Positions 34,305 to 37,543 of a stretch of DNA of 37,543 nt are shown here, one piece after another. The stretch spans positions 1 through 37,543 of the forward strand of contig NZ_POQU01000032.1 of the NCBI RefSeq assembly GCF_002938425.1. Reading direction: 5' to 3'. How positions within the stretch are numbered: the stretch's first letter is position 1; every line of letters starts with the position of its first letter. Source of the DNA: Blastococcus atacamensis. Its GTDB lineage: Bacteria > Actinomycetota > Actinomycetes > Mycobacteriales > Geodermatophilaceae. A program made the translations under genes and the position numbers. The notes beneath the pieces are model-generated. The model saw only the letters and a list, made by a program, of their open reading frames with translations, made no database searches and was not told where the DNA came from.

Positions 34305-34310
34305 TAGCGT
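34305..34310 (+). promoter_or_regulatory. comEA -10 box, leaderless (TAGCGT)
   Basis: TAGCGT is followed by 7 nt and the GTG at 34318, without a ribosome binding site. Confidence 0.55.
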
Positions 34311-34317
34311 CGCCGGG

Positions 34318-35145
34318 GTGCGCCTGCCTCTCCGCCGGAACGACGACGCGGACCTGATCCGCGCCCGCCTGCGCGCGCTGCTGGCGCAGGAGCCGCACCT
34401 GCCCGGCGGCTGGCTGCCCGACGACGAGCTGTCCGACGACGAGCTGCCACCCCTGCTCGGCACCGACGAGCAGGTTCCCGTGCCGCTCGGCGACGAGGGC
34501 CTGCCGGCCGGGATCGGCCGGCATCGTGCGCCCGGTACGGCGGCCCGCTGGGACACCGGCCGGCACGGCGCCCGTGCCCTGGGGGCGGCCGCGGTGCTGG
34601 CCGTGGCCGTGCTCCTCGGCTGGACCTGGCTGGACCGGCCGGTCGTGGAGCCCGCGCCCGATGCCGCCCCGACCTCGGCCGGTCCGTCGTCCACCGCCGT
34701 CGGCGAGGTGGCCGAGACGTCCCCGACCGTGGTGGTCTCGGTGGTGGGGCAGGTCGCGCGTCCGGGGCTGGTCACGCTGCCCGCGGGTGCCCGCGTCGCC
34801 GACGCGCTGGCCGCGGCCGGTGGGCTGGTGCCGGGAGCCGACGCGTCGGCGGTGAACCTGGCCGCGCCGGTCGGCGACGGCGAGCAGATCGCGGTCGGGC
34901 TGCCCGCTCCGGCACCGGGCGCGGTCCCCGGGGGTGCTGCGCCGCCGGCGGGCGGGCGGGTGAACCTGAACACCGCGGGGGTCGCCGAACTGGACGCCCT
35001 GCCGGGCATCGGACCGGTGCTCGCCCAGCGGATCGTCGACCGCCGCAGCCAGGACGGACCCTTCCGCAGCGTGGAGGAGCTCGACGACGTCCCGGGCATC
35101 GGACCCACGATCGCGGCCGAGCTGGCCGAGCTGGTGTCCGTGTGA
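34318..35145 (+). CDS. comEA: ComEA-type DNA-binding helix-hairpin-helix protein
   Basis: A 275-residue membrane-anchored DNA receptor. The order is a cytosolic acidic N-terminus (about 1-84, DDELSDDELPPL), one transmembrane helix (about 85-105, LGAAAVLAVAVLLGW), an SLBB domain (about 138-195, VVVSVVGQVARPGLVTLP), a Gly/Pro linker and two helix-hairpin-helix motifs (215-275, VNLNTAGVAELDALPGIGPV and DVPGIGPTIAAELAEL). ComEA binds incoming DNA outside the membrane and hands it to ComEC. The GTG start at 34318 follows a -10 box by 7 nt. Its TGA overlaps the comEC GTG, so the two are coupled. Natural competence is not shown by these genes alone, since they are widespread in actinobacteria. Confidence 0.94.
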   Translation: MRLPLRRNDDADLIRARLRALLAQEPHLPGGWLPDDELSDDELPPLLGTDEQVPVPLGDEGLPAGIGRHRAPGTAARWDTGRHGARALGAAAVLAVAVLLGWTWLDRPVVEPAPDAAPTSAGPSSTAVGEVAETSPTVVVSVVGQVARPGLVTLPAGARVADALAAAGGLVPGADASAVNLAAPVGDGEQIAVGLPAPAPGAVPGGAAPPAGGRVNLNTAGVAELDALPGIGPVLAQRIVDRRSQDGPFRSVEELDDVPGIGPTIAAELAELVSV

Positions 35146-37493
35146 GGGCGCCGGACCCCGACGAGCTGCCCGACCGGCGATGGCGGTGGCTGGATCTCCG
35201 GCTCTGGCCGGTCGCCGCGACGGTGTGGGCGCTCGGGCTCGCCGCACCGCACCTCGCCGCTCCGGGGCTGGGCGGGATCGCTGCCGGTGCCGCCGTGCTG
35301 GGGGTGCTCGCCGGTCGCTCGAGCCGGCAGGGTGCCCCGGTGGTCGTGGCGGTGCTGGCCGCCGTGGTGGCGGCCGCGGGCACGGGGGCGGTCCGGGCGG
35401 CGGAGCGCGAGGCTGCGCCGCTCACCGACATCGCCGCGACCCGGGCGACGGTGGAGACCTGGCTGGCCGTCACCGGGGTGCCGCATGCCGTCCGCGGACC
35501 GGGGGAACCACGGGTGGTGCTCGACGCCGAGATCATCTCGCCCGAGCACGGGGGCGGTGCCGCGGTCCTCCTCTTCGCGCCCGCGGACGGATGGGCCGAT
35601 CTGCTCCCCGGTCAGGAGGTGCAGGCGCGGGCCGGCACCGCGCTCCCCGAGGCCGGGGCCGACGCCGTCGCGGTGCTCTCCGCCCGCGGACCCCCGGGCA
35701 CCGTGCGACCGCCGCCCCCGGAGCAGCGGGCGGCGGCCTCGGTCCGCACGGCTCTGAGGGGTGCGGCCGCGCGCGTGCTCGACGACCGGCCGGCCGGCCT
35801 GCTGCCCGGCCTGGTGGTCGGCGACACGAGCGCCATGGACCCGGTGCTCGACGAGGAGTTCCGCCGGGCAGGGCTGTCGCACCTGACGGCGGTCTCCGGG
35901 GCGAACGTCGCGATCGTGATCGCCGGTGTGCTGTGGCCGTTGCGACGGCGGGCGGTCGACCGGCGGGTCCAGGCCGCGGCCGGGATCCTGGCGTTGGCCG
36001 GGTTCGTCCTGCTCGTCGGCCCGAGCGCCAGCGTGGTGCGGGCGGCCGCCATGGGCGCGGTGACCCTGCTGGCGCTGGCCTCCGGCCGTGCGCGGGCGGC
36101 CCTCCCGGCGCTCGCGGCGGCCGTGATCCTCCTGCTGCTGACCGACCCCGCCCTGGCCCGGGACGCGGGATTCGCGCTGTCCGTCGTCGCCACGGCCTCC
36201 ATCGTGCTGCTCGCGCCGGGCTGGGCGCGGCGGTTGCGCCGTTCCGGCTGGGCTGCCTGGCCCGCCGACGCGGTGGCCGTGAGCGCCGCGGCCGGCCTCG
36301 CGACCGCGCCCGTGGTCGCGGGGCTGAACGGCACGGTCAGCCTGGTCTCCCTGCCGGCGAACCTGCTGGCCGCGCCGGCGGTCGCCCCGGCCACCGTCCT
36401 CGGGCTGCTGGCCGCGGGAGCCGCCGTGGTCGTGCCGCCGCTGGGAAGCGTCCTGGTGTGGCTCGCCGGCTGGCCGGTGCGCTGGGTGGTGCTGATCGCC
36501 GAGCGGGCCTCGGCGCTGCCCGATGCGGTGGCGGGCTGGCCGGTCGGGGTCGGCGGCGCAATCGTGCTGGGCGCCCTGCTCGCCGTCGTCGGCTGGGTGC
36601 TGTGGCGGTTCGCCCGGCTGCGTCCGCTGGCCCTCGCCGCCCTCGTGGGGCTGGTGGTCGTGGGCTGGCCGCTGCGTCAGCCCTTGGACGGCTGGCCCGT
36701 GGCGGGCTCGGTGCTGGTGGCGTGCGACGTGGGGCAGGGGGATGTCCTCGTGTTGCCGCTCGGGGAGGGCGCCGGGGTGCTGGTCGACGCCGGACCGGAG
36801 GTCGGCCCGGTCGACGCCTGCCTGGACCGGCTCGGGATCGACGAGTTGCCGCTCGTGCTCCTCTCGCACCTGGACGCCGACCACGTGGGCGGCCTCGCGG
36901 GCGCGCTCACCGGCCGCACGGTCGGAGTCGTCGCGTCGGGCACCCTTGCCCCGTCCGACGACCGAGCGGGGCCGGTCGACGCGCTGCTCCGCCGGGCGGG
37001 GGAGCAGCGGGAGGTCCTCGTGCCCGGCGACCGGCGCACGGTCGGAGGGGCGGTGCTCGAGGTGCTCGCCCCCGACCCGCGCCGGGCCACCGCCGCGGCC
37101 CAGGCCAACGACCTCTCGATGGTGGTCCGCGCGACGGTGCGCGGGCTGCGGCTCCTGCTGACCGGCGACCTGAGCGCCGAGGTGGAGGCCCGGCTCGTCC
37201 GCGAGGGCGTGGACCTGCGGGCGGACGTGCTCAAGGTGCCCCACCACGGCAGCGGCGACGCCGATCCGGAGTTCCTCGCCGCGACCGGCGCGAGCGTGGC
37301 GCTCGTGTCGGTGGGCGCGGACAACACCTACGGCCATCCGGCGCCGCGGCTGCTGGACTGGCTCGCCGAGGCAGGGATGCGGGTGCACCGGACGGATCGC
37401 GAGGGCGACGTCGCGGTGGTGGGGGAGGCGGGCGGCTGGGGAGTGGCGGCGCGCGGTCGGGCCCCTGGCGCGACGGTCGGCGCACAGGCACCC
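35142..37493 (+). CDS. comEC: ComEC/Rec2 DNA-uptake channel, 3' end missing
   Basis: About 784 residues from GTG 35142 (overlapping the comEA stop as GTGA) to the contig end, with no stop codon reached. Domains in order are: N-terminal helices; a soluble OB/DUF4131-like region (about 100-195); the competence membrane domain with GLSHLTAVSGANVAIVIAGV and several helices (about 240-530); and a metallo-beta-lactamase domain with HLDADH at 576-581, TGDLSAEVEARL, and PHHGSGD with H701/H702. It imports single-stranded DNA, and the lactamase domain may degrade the second strand. Only a few C-terminal residues can be missing, as DNTYGHP and the final strand are present. Codons after about 37493 come from adapter sequence. 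holA would be expected next. Confidence 0.93.
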
Positions 37494-37543
37494 GATGGTT
37501 CCTTATACACAACTGCAGCTTCCGACGAAGAGGAAAGTAAAAA
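37494..37543. other. Nextera adapter read-through at contig end
   Basis: The end contains CTTATACACA exactly, then a degraded match to the rest of the Nextera read-1 adapter complement (CTGACGCTGCCGACGA, seen as CTGCAGCTTCCGACGA) and an A-rich tail. Composition shifts abruptly from GC-rich coding sequence. Not genomic. Confidence 0.9.

Noticed and set aside
32961-37388. A 1475-residue open frame on the minus strand, opposite degV, comEA and comEC
   Set aside because: High third-position GC keeps antisense frames open. The + strand encodes recognisable domains throughout, and the antisense text is Arg/Gly/His-rich with no domain.
37494-37543. C-terminal residues of ComEC after about residue 784
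   Set aside because: They are encoded by adapter sequence, not genome.

Overview
The window is very GC-rich, uses GTG starts heavily, and has an actinobacterial gene order. The order tig-clpP1-clpP2-clpX ... folC-DUF4233-ndk ... rne-rplU-rpmA-obg-proB ... proA-moxR-VWA-nadD-rsfS-phosphatase-degV-comEA-comEC is essentially that remembered from Mycobacterium and Streptomyces. Protein flavour suggests a Geodermatophilaceae-like actinobacterium (Blastococcus/Geodermatophilus/Modestobacter), but that placement is inference. Both ends carry Nextera-type adapter remnants, so this is a whole assembled contig and not a slice of a finished genome.

Layout. 1-1.2 kb: the tail of a flavin monooxygenase, a DUF4395 membrane protein and a tRNA-Gly on the minus strand, head to head with a tRNA-Pro. 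1.3-6 kb: the protein quality-control block of trigger factor, two ClpP peptidases and the ClpX unfoldase, with a candidate ClgR box. 6.1-7.8 kb: small accessory genes, namely a DUF559 protein and a frameshifted DUF1697 gene. 7.8-12.7 kb: a divergently placed valS of the alternative type, then folC, DUF4233 and ndk. 12.7-13.8 kb: an XRE regulator with a four-helix membrane protein, plus a tiny membrane protein. 13.9-20.1 kb: the B12-binding/radical SAM pair (TIGR03960/TIGR03936) and RNase E/G. 20.1-24.2 kb: L21, L27, Obg, glutamate 5-kinase and peptide deformylase. 24.2-27.4 kb: a minus-strand znuA-znuC-znuB-zur zinc operon with a clear Zur box. 27.5-31 kb: proA and a MoxR/VWA pair. 31.4-33.2 kb: nadD-rsfS-histidine phosphatase. 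33.3 kb to the end: degV, comEA and comEC, the last cut off by the contig end.

The window is mostly core genome. I did not find a convincing new defence or biosynthetic system. The most interesting signals are regulatory and evolutionary. Many genes have a TANNNT -10 box only 6-9 nt before the start codon, which implies leaderless mRNAs. The Zur box sits on the znuA promoter and start. valS looks like an in-place replacement by an alternative-type enzyme on the opposite strand. A perfect 16-bp hairpin separates rpmA from obg. DUF1697 carries two frameshifts. The least characterised coding unit is the XRE/membrane-protein pair at 12.7-13.5 kb.
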